A stretch of DNA of 64,000 nt, taken from NCBI RefSeq assembly GCF_903915725.1, contig NZ_CAIWTY010000090.1, positions 216,302-280,301 on the forward strand. The letters run 5' to 3'. How positions within the stretch are numbered: the stretch's first letter is position 1; every line of letters begins with the position of its first letter. Under the pieces are notes generated by a model, which saw nothing but the letters and a program-made list of their open reading frames with translations, ran no database searches and was not told the DNA's origin. Position numbers and translations under genes: made by a program. Below are positions 40,009 to 49,308 of the stretch, piece after piece. Origin of the DNA: an uncultured Rhodopila sp. GTDB taxonomy: Bacteria > Pseudomonadota > Alphaproteobacteria > Acetobacterales > Acetobacteraceae.

Positions 40009-40959
40009 ATGAGACCGCGTTATCTGCTCGCCACGCTTGCCGCCGGCACGCTGGCCTTCACCAGTCATGCCAACGCGCACGGCTTCGCCGGCGACCATAT
40101 GTTCATCAGCACCCTGCTGATCGACGATCCCAACGTCGCCGATGAGGCGAGCCTGCCGACCTTCCAGTTCCTGCCGCAGGATGTCGGCGGCGGCCAAACA
40201 TCCTACAACTACAACCTGGGTTTCGAGTTCGACAAACGCATCACCGAGAATTTCGGCTTCGCGATCAACGACGGCTATTCATGGATGACCCGGCCCGGCG
40301 ACAAGACCGCGAATGGCTGGGACAACATTGTCGTAACCCTGAAATACAAGCCGTATGTCAGCGCGGAACACGAATTCCTGCTCTCCGTCGGCGTGCAGCA
40401 GGAGTTTGCGCGCAGCGGCGCCAACGGGACCAATGGCGCGACCCTGGGCAATGACGACGCAGGCGTCACCGCCCCGACGATCTACTTCGGCAAGGGCTTC
40501 GGCGATCTGCCGATTGGCCCGCTGCGCGCGCTCGCGCTGACCGGCGAGCTGAGCTACGCGATCGCCGACAAGGGCCTGAAAATCGACCAATACGGCAACT
40601 ACAACAACGGCAACGCCAACCAATGGAGCGGCGGATTGTCGCTGCAATACAGCATCCGCTACCTGTCGTCTCAGGTGAAGGATTACGGGCTGCCGGACTT
40701 CGTCAACAAGCTGACCCCGGTGGTGGAACTGGCATGGTCATCCCCCGCCAGCCAGCCCAACCAGTTGCAAACGCAATATCTCTGGGGCTTTGGCGTCAAC
40801 TACACCGCCACGACATGGGCCGTAGGTGTTGAGGCGTTGGTGCCCGGCAACCGGGCGACCGGGACCCATGCTGGGGTCATCGCCCAGTTCCATCTCTATT
40901 TCGACGACCTGTTCTCGAAATCGCTGGGCACGCCCATCGTGGACTGGTTCAGAACATGA
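40009..40959 (+). CDS. Secreted beta-rich protein, probably outer-membrane channel of copper operon
   Basis: ATG at 40009 behind AGGAG gives 316 residues. A signal peptide (YLLATLAAGTLAFTSHANAH) ends before HGFAGDHMFISTLLIDDPNV. The rest has alternating polar and hydrophobic strands, for example EHEFLLSVGVQQEFARSG, GLSLQYSIRYLSSQVKDYGL and GFGVNYTATTWAVGVEALVP, and ends in GVIAQFHLYFDDL; the pattern is of an outer-membrane barrel. It is known as a hypothetical gene next to CopC/CopD in acid bacteria. The stop overlaps the copC start by four bases. The longer frame upstream (to 39772) is not real. Confidence 0.6.
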   Translation: MRPRYLLATLAAGTLAFTSHANAHGFAGDHMFISTLLIDDPNVADEASLPTFQFLPQDVGGGQTSYNYNLGFEFDKRITENFGFAINDGYSWMTRPGDKTANGWDNIVVTLKYKPYVSAEHEFLLSVGVQQEFARSGANGTNGATLGNDDAGVTAPTIYFGKGFGDLPIGPLRALALTGELSYAIADKGLKIDQYGNYNNGNANQWSGGLSLQYSIRYLSSQVKDYGLPDFVNKLTPVVELAWSSPASQPNQLQTQYLWGFGVNYTATTWAVGVEALVPGNRATGTHAGVIAQFHLYFDDLFSKSLGTPIVDWFRT

Positions 40960-41309
40960 CCCGTATCGTCGTCGGGATCGCCGCCGCCTGCCTGATCGGG
41001 CAGGCGGCGTTCGCCCACGCCTTCCTCGACCGCGCCTCGCCGCCGGTCGGCTCCGAGGTGTCCGGTTCGCCACCCGCGCTGTCGCTGACTTACACCGAGC
41101 CTGTGGAGCCGCTGTTCAGCACCATTCTTGTCACCGACCCCGGGGGCGCCCGTGTGGACGACGGGACGTTGGTGCCGCGGGAGGACGGGCGTATCCTGTC
41201 CGTCAAACTCAAACCGCTGAAGCCGGGGGTCTACACGGTCGAGTGGCACGTCACCTCGGTGGACACCCACAAGACGGAGGGCCATTTCACCTTTACCGTG
41301 ACGCCCTGA
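40956..41309 (+). CDS. copC: Copper-binding periplasmic protein CopC
   Basis: 117 residues. A signal peptide (RIVVGIAAACLIGQAAFA) is followed by HAFLDRASPPVGSEVSGSPP, giving a mature amino-terminal His, one of the ligands of Cu(II). PALSLTYTEPVEPLF and VEWHVTSVDTHKTEGHFTFT hold the rest of the Cu site, including the His in VDTH. CopC is a small cupredoxin-like chaperone that passes copper to CopD. It overlaps the barrel gene by four bases and ends directly before the copD start, so the genes are coupled. Confidence 0.92.
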   Translation: MTRIVVGIAAACLIGQAAFAHAFLDRASPPVGSEVSGSPPALSLTYTEPVEPLFSTILVTDPGGARVDDGTLVPREDGRILSVKLKPLKPGVYTVEWHVTSVDTHKTEGHFTFTVTP

Positions 41310-43286
41310 ATGATCGATCTCCTCACGATCATGCCATTGGTGAGGGGGCTGCACTTGGCGGCGACTCTGTCGCTGCTCGGTTCGGCCGGCTTCATCGCCT
41401 GGACCCTGCCCGCGGCGGGGCCACCGCCTGATGCGCTGCGCCGCCGGTTGACCGGGGTGGTGGGAATCAGCGGACTCATTGGGGTCCTCGCCGGGACGGC
41501 GTGGTTCGCGCTGCAAGCCGCCGCCATCGCCGGGGCCGCGGACCTGTCGGACCTGTGGGATGCGCTGCCCGTGGTGGCGATGCACACGCGCTATGGCAAC
41601 ATCCTGCTGGTCCGTCTGGGACTGCTACTTGTTGCGACAGGACTGGCGTGGTGGGGCTGCGGTCCTACCGCCGTCACGGTCCGCGCAGGTGCGCCTTTGG
41701 GTGCCGGCCCGGACAAAGGCGTGGATCGCGGCCCTGCGCCCGCCATGACGTGGGTCTACCCCATCGTCCCTTTAGCGGCTGTCGCGCTCGGCCTGCAGGG
41801 ACTCATCGGCCATGCCGGCGCCACCGGGGGCGGGGCCGGGGACGAGCTTGTCGCCTCCGAGGCGCTGCACCTGATCGCGGCGGGGATCTGGCTCGGCGCG
41901 CTGCTGCCGCTGATGCTGACTCTGTTCGCCGTGCCGCCGCCGCTCGCCGCCTTGATCTGCGAGCGGTTCACCCCTATCGGCCTGGCCTGCGTGCTGGTTC
42001 TCGCCGGGACGGGCCTGGCGCAGGGGCTGGACCTGATTGGCAGCCTGCCCGCCCTGCTCGGCACCCCCTACGGCCATTTTGCCCTCCTGAAGATCAGCCT
42101 GTTCCTGGTTGCGCTGGTGCTGGCGGCGCTGAACCGGCTCCGGCTAACCGACCGGCTGGCGGCAGCAGCTGCCACCGCGAGGCGCCACCTCCTGCTGTCG
42201 GTGAGCGCCGAAACGCTGGCGGGCCTGGCGATCGTCTGCGCCGCCGCTTTCATGGCGTCCGCTCCGCCGGCCGCGCATACCGCACCCGTCTGGCCATTCG
42301 CCTGGCGGTTCAGCCTGGTGACGGTAAACGAGGATGCGGAGTTCCGCCGCGAGGTCGTCACCAGCCTCCTGATCATTGGCAGCGCCGTGGTGCTGGCCTT
42401 TGGCGCGGCGCTGTGGCGGCGGTTCCGCGTGGTGGCGCTGGCAGCCCTGGCGGCGGCCATCGCGTGGCGGGGACCATCGTTGACCCTGCTGACGGTTGCA
42501 GCATTCCCGACCAGCTTCCAGACCTCGCCGACAGGATTTTCCGCCGCCTCCATCGTGCGCGGCCAGGCGCTCTACGGTGAAAACTGCGCCGCGTGCCACG
42601 GACCCGACGGGGCGGGCAACGGACCTGCCGCCGCCGCCCGGCGCATCAAGCCGGCGGATTTGACCATGCCGCACCTCTGGGAGCATGCGGATGGGGAGAT
42701 GTTCTGGTGGCTCAGTCACGGCGTGGACGATCCGGAAGGCGGCCTGGCGATGCCGGGGTTCGAGGGCTCGCTTTCGGTGGACGACCGCTGGGCCCTGATC
42801 GACTATGTCCGGGCGCATAACGCCGGCGTCGCCATGCAGCAGGATGAGGCGTTCGACGTTCCGGTGCGGGCGCCGGGCTTTCCCGTGACTTGCTCCGGCG
42901 TGCCGGCATCCGGGACCGCGGATTTGCGCGCTCACGTCCTGCTTGTCACGGCCGGAGAGACGGGCAGCCAGCCGCCGATACCGCCGCAGGACGGCGTCTC
43001 GACGATACGCCTGACGCTGCGGGATGATGCCAGGCCGGCACCCGGGAGCTGCGCCGCGGCGGACCCGGCGGCCCGAGGAGCCTATGCTATCCTGGCCAAC
43101 CTGGCGCCGGACGCGCTCGCCGGGGCCGAGTTCCTGGTCGACCCCAACGGCTGGCTGCGCGCGGTGCATCGGCCCGGCGCGCCCGGCGGCTGGCAGAGCA
43201 TGGATCGCCTGATCGCGGCGATCCATGCCATTTGCGCCAACCCGATCACTTCACCCGCAGGAGGCGGCCATGAACACCACCACTGA
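41310..43286 (+). CDS. copD: CopD copper transporter fused to a cytochrome c domain
   Basis: 658 residues. The first 360 hold about eight to nine membrane segments of the CopD/YebZ type (PLVRGLHLAATLSLLGSAGF, SEALHLIAAGIWLGALLPL, with conserved His). Later VRGQALYGENCAACHGPDGA carries the haem c motif CAACH, and GLAMPGFEGSLSVDDRWALI offers a Met for the sixth ligand. A final periplasmic domain follows, ending in GGGHEHHH, a His-rich tail. So one protein joins copper import with a periplasmic cytochrome c. The fusion is unusual but seen in acetic acid bacteria. Start ATG follows the copC stop directly. It overlaps the sco gene by 17 bases. Confidence 0.85.
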   Translation: MIDLLTIMPLVRGLHLAATLSLLGSAGFIAWTLPAAGPPPDALRRRLTGVVGISGLIGVLAGTAWFALQAAAIAGAADLSDLWDALPVVAMHTRYGNILLVRLGLLLVATGLAWWGCGPTAVTVRAGAPLGAGPDKGVDRGPAPAMTWVYPIVPLAAVALGLQGLIGHAGATGGGAGDELVASEALHLIAAGIWLGALLPLMLTLFAVPPPLAALICERFTPIGLACVLVLAGTGLAQGLDLIGSLPALLGTPYGHFALLKISLFLVALVLAALNRLRLTDRLAAAAATARRHLLLSVSAETLAGLAIVCAAAFMASAPPAAHTAPVWPFAWRFSLVTVNEDAEFRREVVTSLLIIGSAVVLAFGAALWRRFRVVALAALAAAIAWRGPSLTLLTVAAFPTSFQTSPTGFSAASIVRGQALYGENCAACHGPDGAGNGPAAAARRIKPADLTMPHLWEHADGEMFWWLSHGVDDPEGGLAMPGFEGSLSVDDRWALIDYVRAHNAGVAMQQDEAFDVPVRAPGFPVTCSGVPASGTADLRAHVLLVTAGETGSQPPIPPQDGVSTIRLTLRDDARPAPGSCAAADPAARGAYAILANLAPDALAGAEFLVDPNGWLRAVHRPGAPGGWQSMDRLIAAIHAICANPITSPAGGGHEHHH

Positions 43287-43887
43287 TCCGAAACCCGGGC
43301 CGCGGCGGATGCTGTTTGCAACCATGGGCGTGCTGCTGGCGGTGCTGCTGCTGGGCGCCGGCGGGTTCATGTGGCTCTCCGCTGGCAGCGGCAACGGCAT
43401 CGCCATCGGCGGCCCGTTCACGCTGGAGGATGGCGGCGGCAAGCCGGTGACCGACCGGGATTTTCGTGGCAAGTACATGCTGGTGTATTTCGGCTATACA
43501 TTTTGTCCGGACGTGTGTCCGACAACGCTGAGCGCGGTGGCCGACGCCATGGACAAGCTGGGGCCTGATTATGCGGCCAGGGTCCGGCCGCTGTTCATCA
43601 CCGTCGATCCCCGCCGCGACACGCCGGCGGTGGTGAGGAAATACACCGCGGCGTTCGGGCCGGAGATCACCGGCCTGACCGGGACGCCGGAAGCGATCGC
43701 TGCGGTGGCAAAGGAATATCGGGTCTACTACGCCGAACACCGCACCGGTCCCGGACCGGGCGATTACTCGATGGACCACAGCTCCGTGCTGTATCTTATG
43801 GACCCGAAAGGTGCATTCCTGGCGCCGATCCGGGCGGATCAGACCGGGGATGAGATAGCCGCGAACCTGAAAAAGCTGATGGGGTAG
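43270..43887 (+). CDS. Sco1/SenC/PrrC copper chaperone
   Basis: ATG at 43270 gives 205 residues. A membrane anchor (MLFATMGVLLAVLLLGAGGF) precedes a thioredoxin-like fold with VYFGYTFCPDVCPTTLSAVA (the CxxxC pair) and the His ligand in YSMDHSSVLYLMDPKG. Sco proteins deliver copper to the CuA site of cytochrome oxidases or act as thiol reductases. The quinol oxidase in this window has no CuA, so a client elsewhere (for example an aa3 oxidase) or another copper enzyme is implied. It is the last gene of the copper operon and overlaps copD by 17 bases. Confidence 0.92.
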   Translation: MNTTTDPKPGPRRMLFATMGVLLAVLLLGAGGFMWLSAGSGNGIAIGGPFTLEDGGGKPVTDRDFRGKYMLVYFGYTFCPDVCPTTLSAVADAMDKLGPDYAARVRPLFITVDPRRDTPAVVRKYTAAFGPEITGLTGTPEAIAAVAKEYRVYYAEHRTGPGPGDYSMDHSSVLYLMDPKGAFLAPIRADQTGDEIAANLKKLMG

Positions 43888-43908
43888 CGCGGCGATCCCG
43901 GCGTCAGG

Positions 43909-44517
43909 TCAGTAGTGGCGCCATCCACCGCCATAGCCCCAGCCGCCGCGATAGCCCCAGCCGCCGCCATAACCCCAGCCGCCGCCGATGACGACGGCGG
44001 GACCACCATAGTAGCCGGGGCCATAGGCATAGCCGGGACCATAGGCAGGGTAACCGCCCGCCGCATATCCGCCCGGCGCGCTTTGGACCGAGTTGCCCTT
44101 GGAATACATGCACTGGGTGTATGCGGTGTCGTACCGGGCCTGAACATTGCCGCCCGCCGCCTGGGCGTTGCCGGCGCCGATGGCGCTGCCGGCCAGCAGG
44201 CCTGTCGCTCCGCCAATGGCTGCTCCGGCACCCACCGCGCCGCCGACGGAACCGAGCGCGGCGCCGAGTCCGGCCCCAAGCGCGGTGCCCAGGACCGCGC
44301 TGCCGACGGCGCTGTTGTTGGCAGCCTGGGCAGCCGATGCGCCGCCGGTCTGCTGCGAGGCGAAGCCGCGGCACTGCGCGTCGTCAGCCTGGAATGCCTC
44401 GAAGCTTTTGCCTTGCGCCGGCAGGGCCATCACCGATGGACCTTGCGGCGGTGCGACCGCGCAGGCGCTCAGCGCCAGAACCGAGACAAGCCCAACGGCT
44501 GCGATCACGCGACTCAT
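43909..44517 (-). CDS. Glycine-zipper lipoprotein
   Basis: ATG at 44517 gives about 202 residues. The lipobox LALSAC marks a lipoprotein. Residues 60-120 are glycine-zipper repeats (SAVGSAVLGTALGAGLGAAL, GSVGGAVGAGAAIGGATGLL) that can insert in membranes, and the tail is rich in GGW/GYGGGW-type repeats. Two cysteines lie in DDAQCRGFAS and YTQCMYSKGN. Members of this group (YMGG-like/17 kDa antigen-like) are outer-membrane stress proteins. The Gly/Tyr-rich tail is low-complexity, so its alignment to relatives would be loose. The gene faces the sco gene. Confidence 0.75.
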   Translation of the reverse strand: MSRVIAAVGLVSVLALSACAVAPPQGPSVMALPAQGKSFEAFQADDAQCRGFASQQTGGASAAQAANNSAVGSAVLGTALGAGLGAALGSVGGAVGAGAAIGGATGLLAGSAIGAGNAQAAGGNVQARYDTAYTQCMYSKGNSVQSAPGGYAAGGYPAYGPGYAYGPGYYGGPAVVIGGGWGYGGGWGYRGGWGYGGGWRHY

Positions 44518-44756
44518 GTTCGGGGTTCCCACAAAAGTTCCCTGCGGAGGTCTGACCGACAGCTTACGTCAGACCGGTCTACCTAGGGGTAACATAGTGT
44601 GAGCATTGCAAAAAGCTAACCCTTCGGGGTAACGAAGAGATACGATCCGTTCGCGAGTGTAGAGGCGCTCGAGCTGGACCCGACATAATCGGCCAAGGAC
44701 GGCTCGAGATCCCGGCCGAACAGACTGACCGGCTCGCCAGGCCGAGCGACCGGTGC

Positions 44757-44960
44757 CTAAGCCAGTTTTAGATTGGTGGCTGCGGCCTTGCCTCGTTCCA
44801 TCGCTACTTCGTAGCTGACCTTCTGGCCGTCATTCAGGCCCTTGAGGCCCGCGGCCTGCACAGCGGTGATATGCACGAAAACATCCTTGCCGCCATCCTG
44901 CGGCATGATGAAGCCATACCCTTTGGTCGCGTTGAACCATTTAACCGTCCCAACGGCCAT
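44757..44960 (-). CDS. Cold-shock domain protein, copy 1
   Basis: 67 residues with [20 protein letters not shown] and [10 protein letters not shown], the RNP1 and RNP2 motifs of CspA-type RNA/DNA-binding proteins. The site GGAGGAG before the ATG is strong. Cold-shock proteins bind single-stranded RNA and melt structure. A second copy lies just upstream at 45031-45234; the two differ at about a quarter of positions, mostly in the second half (AMERGKAAATNLKLA versus [15 protein letters not shown]). A hairpin between them suggests separate 3' ends. Confidence 0.95.
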   Translation of the reverse strand: MAVGTVKWFNATKGYGFIMPQDGGKDVFVHITAVQAAGLKGLNDGQKVSYEVAMERGKAAATNLKLA

Positions 44961-44979
44961 GGTTTTTCTCCTCCAATGA

Positions 44980-45006
44980 CGACCGGCCGGCTGGGACGGC
45001 CGGTCG
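44980..45006 (-). terminator. Hairpin between the two csp genes
   Basis: A nine-base perfect stem (44980-44988 with 44998-45006; CGACCGGCC on one strand) with a nine-base loop lies after the csp stop at 45031 and before the second csp start. No run of T follows, so it is a weak or Rho-independent-like terminator, or an mRNA end protector. Confidence 0.5.
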
Positions 45007-45030
45007 CTTAGCTAGTAACGCCCGGCCTGA

Positions 45031-45234
45031 TCAGACCGGCTTCAGGTTTGTCGCGGTGAACTTACCGCGCTCCGTCGCAACGTCAAAACTCAGTTTCTGG
45101 CCCTCATCAAGGCCGCGAAGGCCGGCGGCCTGAACCGCCGTAATGTGTACGAACACATCCTTGCCGCCATCCTGCGGCATGATGAAGCCGTAACCCTTGG
45201 TGGTGTTAAACCACTTAACTGTGCCGGTAGCCAT
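45031..45234 (-). CDS. Cold-shock domain protein, copy 2
   Basis: 67 residues from ATG at 45234; the longer frame to 45393 reads through the leader. It has [20 protein letters not shown] and [20 protein letters not shown], so both RNA motifs are intact. A long leader upstream (about 150 bases, with TTGACA at 45388-45393 on the minus strand) fits the long 5' UTR known for csp genes, which controls translation at low temperature. No -10 box was assigned. Confidence 0.95.
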   Translation of the reverse strand: MATGTVKWFNTTKGYGFIMPQDGGKDVFVHITAVQAAGLRGLDEGQKLSFDVATERGKFTATNLKPV

Positions 45235-45495
45235 GTCTGCGTACTTCTCCGTCCAGGCACCGTGCACGATCACGCGATGCATTAGACAACCGGGTCTTTG
45301 GACCTCCTGAGGCACCCGAAGACGGAAGCGCAGCAAGGCAAGCCAAAATCGATTGCATCCCATAGTTGGCACAGATTCCGTGAGGACTGTCAATCACAGT
45401 CCCGATAGGTATGTAACATCACTTCGCAACCTACGGTAAGCGTCGGGTTTCATTCATAAACACCATCTCGCGAAACCTGCGCGCGGTTGCGTGGG

Positions 45496-46416
45496 TTAGC
45501 CTCCGTCCGCCCCCGGGTATGGCCGAAACGGCCCGATGCCGGCGCGGGACAGGCCTGCCAATCCAAGGCGCTTCAGTGTCGGCGCAACTCGCAGCGATCC
45601 GCGCAGCCATCGCCAGCCTTCCCGGTGATCGCCGTGGCGGATGAGTTCGCGTCCGATGATCCAGGCGGTTTCAGCCTCCGCCCGGCGCCGCAGCGCCGCC
45701 AGCCCATCGGCGCCGAACCGGCGGATGACATCGGGGTTGCCGTAGACGGCATTCGTGGCCGCCTCGAAGCGTGCCGGATCGGTTGCCATGCGGAGATACG
45801 CGCTGCCCGGCCGTTCGCGCACGAAAAGCAGCGGTTGGCGGCGAGGGACCGCGACGAAGCTGCCCAGCAGCGCCAGCCGAACCCAATAGTCCCAATCCTC
45901 GCCATAGCACAGGCCGGTGCGGAACCCTCCCGCCATGTCGATGGCCCATCGGCGTATCAGCAGATGGCCGCCGTTAGCGAACAGATTTCGCACCAGCAAC
46001 CGGTCCAGCACGTCACCGCACGGAGGCCCCGGGGCGAACCGGACGCGGTGATCGTGCGCCACACGCGCATAACAACCGGCTGCCGCAACGGCCGCCGGCG
46101 CCGTCGCCAAGGCACCGCAAAGCCTTTCCAAAGCGCCCGGGGCCAACCAGTCGTCGGCATCCAGGAAAAGGCACGCATCCGAGGCGCCGGCGGCGATCCC
46201 GCGGTTCCGCGCCGCGGAGACGCCCCGGTTCTCCTGGCGGATCAGGCTGATGCGTGGATCGGAAAAGCCGGCCGCCACCCGGGCGGTGGAATCCGTGGAA
46301 CCGTCGTCCACCACGGCCATCGACCAGTCGCCATAGGTCTGAGCGATGACGGACGCCATGGCGTCGCCCAGATACGGCACGACGTTGTAGGCCGGTATGA
46401 TGACGGAGATATGCAG
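45496..46416 (-). CDS. Family 2 glycosyltransferase with an unusual start
   Basis: The core is a GT2 fold: HISVIIPAYNVVPYLGDAM, then VVDDGSTDSTARVAAGFSDP, ENRGVSAARNRGIAAG, LFLDADDWLAPGALERL (the D-x-D metal site) and GEDWDYWVRLALLGSF. The family start (ISVIIPAYN) lies before the first GTG in frame (46380), and no ATG, GTG or TTG exists between that GTG and an in-frame stop at about 46449. A CTG at 46414-46416 fits the family start; otherwise a one-base shift joins it to MRLLPVVRVR from an ATG at 46445. It transfers a sugar to an unknown acceptor. Confidence 0.7.
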   Translation of the reverse strand: MHISVIIPAYNVVPYLGDAMASVIAQTYGDWSMAVVDDGSTDSTARVAAGFSDPRISLIRQENRGVSAARNRGIAAGASDACLFLDADDWLAPGALERLCGALATAPAAVAAAGCYARVAHDHRVRFAPGPPCGDVLDRLLVRNLFANGGHLLIRRWAIDMAGGFRTGLCYGEDWDYWVRLALLGSFVAVPRRQPLLFVRERPGSAYLRMATDPARFEAATNAVYGNPDVIRRFGADGLAALRRRAEAETAWIIGRELIRHGDHREGWRWLRGSLRVAPTLKRLGLAGLSRAGIGPFRPYPGADGG

Positions 46417-46491
46417 CGGACCCTCACCACGGGCAGGAGGCGCATGGCCTTACCCTGCCCGGGTGAACATCCGGTTAACGCGGTGCTGAAA

Positions 46492-46830
46492 TCAGGCTTG
46501 CGCCTTTACCGGGACGCCGTTTTCCTTCAGCAGCGTCTCCAGCTCGCCGGCCTGGAACATTTCGGTGACGATATCGCAGCCACCGATGAATTCGCCCTTG
46601 ACATAAAGCTGCGGGATCGTCGGCCATTGCGAGAAGGCCTTAATGCCCTCGCGCAGTTCCTCGTCTTCCAGCACGTTGGCGGACTTGAACGGGACCCCCA
46701 GGGCCTGGAGGATCTGGATCACCCGCGCGGAAAACCCGCATTGCGGGAACACCGGGGTGCCCTTCATATAAAGCATCACGTCGTTCGACGTGATGTCGCT
46801 CTCGATACGCTGCGCAATCGGTTCGGCCAT
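46492..46830 (-). CDS. grxD: Monothiol glutaredoxin, Grx4/GrxD type
   Basis: 112 residues. [20 protein letters not shown] carries the CGFS active site, and [40 protein letters not shown] and [10 protein letters not shown] complete the fold. CGFS glutaredoxins bind a [2Fe-2S] cluster and work with BolA proteins in iron-sulfur trafficking and iron sensing. The bolA gene is 24 bases upstream, and purL overlaps bolA, which is the usual order in alphaproteobacteria. Confidence 0.97.
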   Translation of the reverse strand: MAEPIAQRIESDITSNDVMLYMKGTPVFPQCGFSARVIQILQALGVPFKSANVLEDEELREGIKAFSQWPTIPQLYVKGEFIGGCDIVTEMFQAGELETLLKENGVPVKAQA

Positions 46831-46854
46831 TCTGATAAACTCCTTCTACCCTGA

Positions 46855-47088
46855 TTATTCGGGTGCTGAGGTCTGTAATGCAAGAGCATGTAGCTCGCCG
46901 CCCACGCGTCCGCGCAGCGCGTCGTAAACCAGCTTGTGCTGCTTCACCCGCGACAGCCCGCGGAAACTCTCGCTGACGACGGTTGCGGCGTAATGGTCGC
47001 CGTCGCCGGCAAGATCCTCAACCGTGACCTTGGCATCGGGCAGCGCCTCCTTCACCAGAGCCTCGATCTCATTGGCCGCCATCGCCAT
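46855..47088 (-). CDS. BolA family protein
   Basis: 77 residues: IEALVKEALPDAKVTVEDLA, GDGDHYAATVVSESFRGLSR and KQHKLVYDALRGRVGGELHA. The conserved His after Lys-Gln and the G-D-G-D-H loop mark the BolA/IbaG fold, which binds the cluster of CGFS glutaredoxin. Its ATG shares one base with the purL stop, and grxD follows, so the three are co-transcribed and the pair would act in iron-sulfur maturation or regulation. Confidence 0.95.
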   Translation of the reverse strand: MAMAANEIEALVKEALPDAKVTVEDLAGDGDHYAATVVSESFRGLSRVKQHKLVYDALRGRVGGELHALALQTSAPE

Positions 47089-49298
47089 CAGGGGGTGTCC
47101 TTCTTGGTTCCATCATTCATCCAGGCCGGAAAAAACCGGTCATGCGCTTCACGCAGCGCAGCAATCGATATTGTACCACCGTCGGGCAGAGTCAAATCCT
47201 GTCCGCCCGAGGTTCCCAGACGCACGGCGGCAATCCCGGCGGCCTCGGCGATGCGGGTGAAGTTGGCGTGGTCCGGGACGGCGACGAGGTAGCGGGCCTG
47301 GTCCTCGCCGAACCAGAAGGCATGGCCGGGGATGTCGCGCGGATGGGTCCAGAGCCGCGCGCCGATGCCGCTGGCCATCGCCATTTCCGCCAGTGCCACC
47401 AGGATACCGCCATCGGAGACGTCGTGGCAGGCGCGGATGGTACCGTTGAGGATGTGGGTGCGGACGAAGTCGCCATTGGCCTTTTCCGCCGCCAGATCGA
47501 CCGGCGGCGGGGCACCGTCCTCGCGGCCATGCACCTCGCGCAGCCATAGCGACTGGCCCAGCCAGCCGATGGTGGCGCCAATCACCACGATGTCGAGCCA
47601 GGGCGGCAAGGCGAGGCCGACGGCTTGCGAAGCGTCTTCCAATACCCCGAGACCGCCGATTGTCGGCGTCGGCAGGATGCCCTTGCCTTCCGTCTCATTG
47701 TAAAGGCTGACATTGCCCGACACGACGGGGAAATCCAGCGCCTCGCAGGCCGCCGCCATGCCGCGGATCGCGGCGGCGAACTGGCCCATGATCTCGGGCT
47801 TTTCCGGATTGCCGAAATTCATGTTGTCGGTGATGGCGAGCGGACGGGCGCCGACGGCGGTCAGGTTGCGCCAGGCTTCGGCAACCGCTTGCGCGCCGCC
47901 GGTTTCCGGGTCTGCCAGACAGTACCGGGGCGTGCAGTCGGTGGTCAGCGCGAGGGCGCGCTTCAGGCCTTCCAGCTTGACCACCGCGGCGTCCGCGGCG
48001 CCGGGGCGCTTCACCGTCTGGCCGCCGACGGTGCTGTCGTACTGATCCCAGACCCAGGCACGCGAGCACAAATCCGGGCAGCCGACCAGCAGTTCCAGCG
48101 CACGGCTCAGGCCGAGGCGGTCCTCGACCCGTGCCGGATTCAGCTTCTCCTGCTTCGGTGTATCGACCGTCGGCCGGGTATAGAGCGGCGCCTGGTCGTT
48201 CAGCGGGGCGAGCGGGATATCGACTTCGGTCACGCCATGATGGCGGACGACGATGTGGCCGGTATCGGTGATGTGGCCGATGATGGCGAAATCCAGGTCC
48301 CATTTCTGGAAAATGTCACGGGCGAGTTGCTCGCGGTCGGGGCGGAGCACCATCAGCATGCGCTCCTGGCTTTCCGACAGCATGAATTCATAGGCGCTCA
48401 TGCCGGTTTCGCGCGCCGGCACCTGGTCGAGGTCGAGCTCGATCCCGACTCCGCCTTTGCCGGCCATTTCCACCGCGCTGCTGGTCAGGCCGGCCGCGCC
48501 CATGTCCTGGATGGCAACGATGGCGTCGGTGGCCATCAGTTCAAGGCAGGCCTCGATCAGCAGCTTTTCCGTAAAGGGATCGCCGACCTGCACGGTGGGA
48601 CGCTTGCCTTCGGAGTCGGCGGTGAACTCGGTGGAGGCCATGGTGGCGCCATGGATGCCGTCGCGGCCGGTCTTCGAGCCGACATAGACCACCGGGTTGC
48701 CAATACCGGCGGCGGCGGAGAGGAAGATGCGGTCCTTGCGGGCGATGCCGACAGTCATGGCGTTGACCAGCGGGTTGCCGTCATAGGAGGGATGGAAATT
48801 CACCTCGCCGCCGACGGTCGGGACGCCGACACAGTTGCCGTAGCCGCCGATGCCGCGCACCACGCCATCGACGACTCGCCTGGTCTTCGGGTGGTCCGGG
48901 CTGCCGAACCTGAGCGCATTCAGGTTGGCTATCGGCCGCGCACCCATCGTGAACACGTCGCGCAGGATGCCGCCGACTCCAGTCGCCGCGCCCTGGTAGG
49001 GCTCGATGAAGCTGGGGTGGTTGTGGCTCTCCATCTTGAAGATGGCAGCCAGGCCGTCGCCGATATCCACGACCCCGGCGTTCTCGCCCGGGCCGAGGAT
49101 CACCCACGGCGCCTTCGTCGGCAGTTGCTTCAGCCAGACGCGGGAGGATTTGTAGCTGCAATGCTCCGACCACATGACGCTGAACACGCCGAGTTCGGTG
49201 ATGCTGGGGATGCGGCCCATGATGGCCAGCATCTGATTGTATTCCTGCGCGCTGAGGCCGAAGCTGCGGGCGAGGGATTCGTTGACCTGGGTTTGCAT
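47088..49298 (-). CDS. purL: Phosphoribosylformylglycinamidine synthase subunit II
   Basis: 736 residues, the small-PurL length used with separate PurQ and Pur[21 protein letters not shown] holds the conserved His and Lys, [20 protein letters not shown] binds ATP and magnesium, then [21 protein letters not shown] and [20 protein letters not shown] in the second half. It makes FGAM from FGAR with ammonia from PurQ in purine synthesis. It is 10 bases after purQ and shares one base with bolA. Confidence 0.97.
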   Translation of the reverse strand: MQTQVNESLARSFGLSAQEYNQMLAIMGRIPSITELGVFSVMWSEHCSYKSSRVWLKQLPTKAPWVILGPGENAGVVDIGDGLAAIFKMESHNHPSFIEPYQGAATGVGGILRDVFTMGARPIANLNALRFGSPDHPKTRRVVDGVVRGIGGYGNCVGVPTVGGEVNFHPSYDGNPLVNAMTVGIARKDRIFLSAAAGIGNPVVYVGSKTGRDGIHGATMASTEFTADSEGKRPTVQVGDPFTEKLLIEACLELMATDAIVAIQDMGAAGLTSSAVEMAGKGGVGIELDLDQVPARETGMSAYEFMLSESQERMLMVLRPDREQLARDIFQKWDLDFAIIGHITDTGHIVVRHHGVTEVDIPLAPLNDQAPLYTRPTVDTPKQEKLNPARVEDRLGLSRALELLVGCPDLCSRAWVWDQYDSTVGGQTVKRPGAADAAVVKLEGLKRALALTTDCTPRYCLADPETGGAQAVAEAWRNLTAVGARPLAITDNMNFGNPEKPEIMGQFAAAIRGMAAACEALDFPVVSGNVSLYNETEGKGILPTPTIGGLGVLEDASQAVGLALPPWLDIVVIGATIGWLGQSLWLREVHGREDGAPPPVDLAAEKANGDFVRTHILNGTIRACHDVSDGGILVALAEMAMASGIGARLWTHPRDIPGHAFWFGEDQARYLVAVPDHANFTRIAEAAGIAAVRLGTSGGQDLTLPDGGTISIAALREAHDRFFPAWMNDGTKKDTP

Positions 49299-49308
49299 GC
49301 GTTCCCGT

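Noticed and set aside
44757..45234. Assembly duplication of one csp gene
   Set aside because: The two copies differ at many codons and in their flanks, so they are true paralogs.
45487..46854. Plus-strand frame of 455 codons
   Set aside because: It is the complement of the glycosyltransferase and glutaredoxin genes and has no motif.
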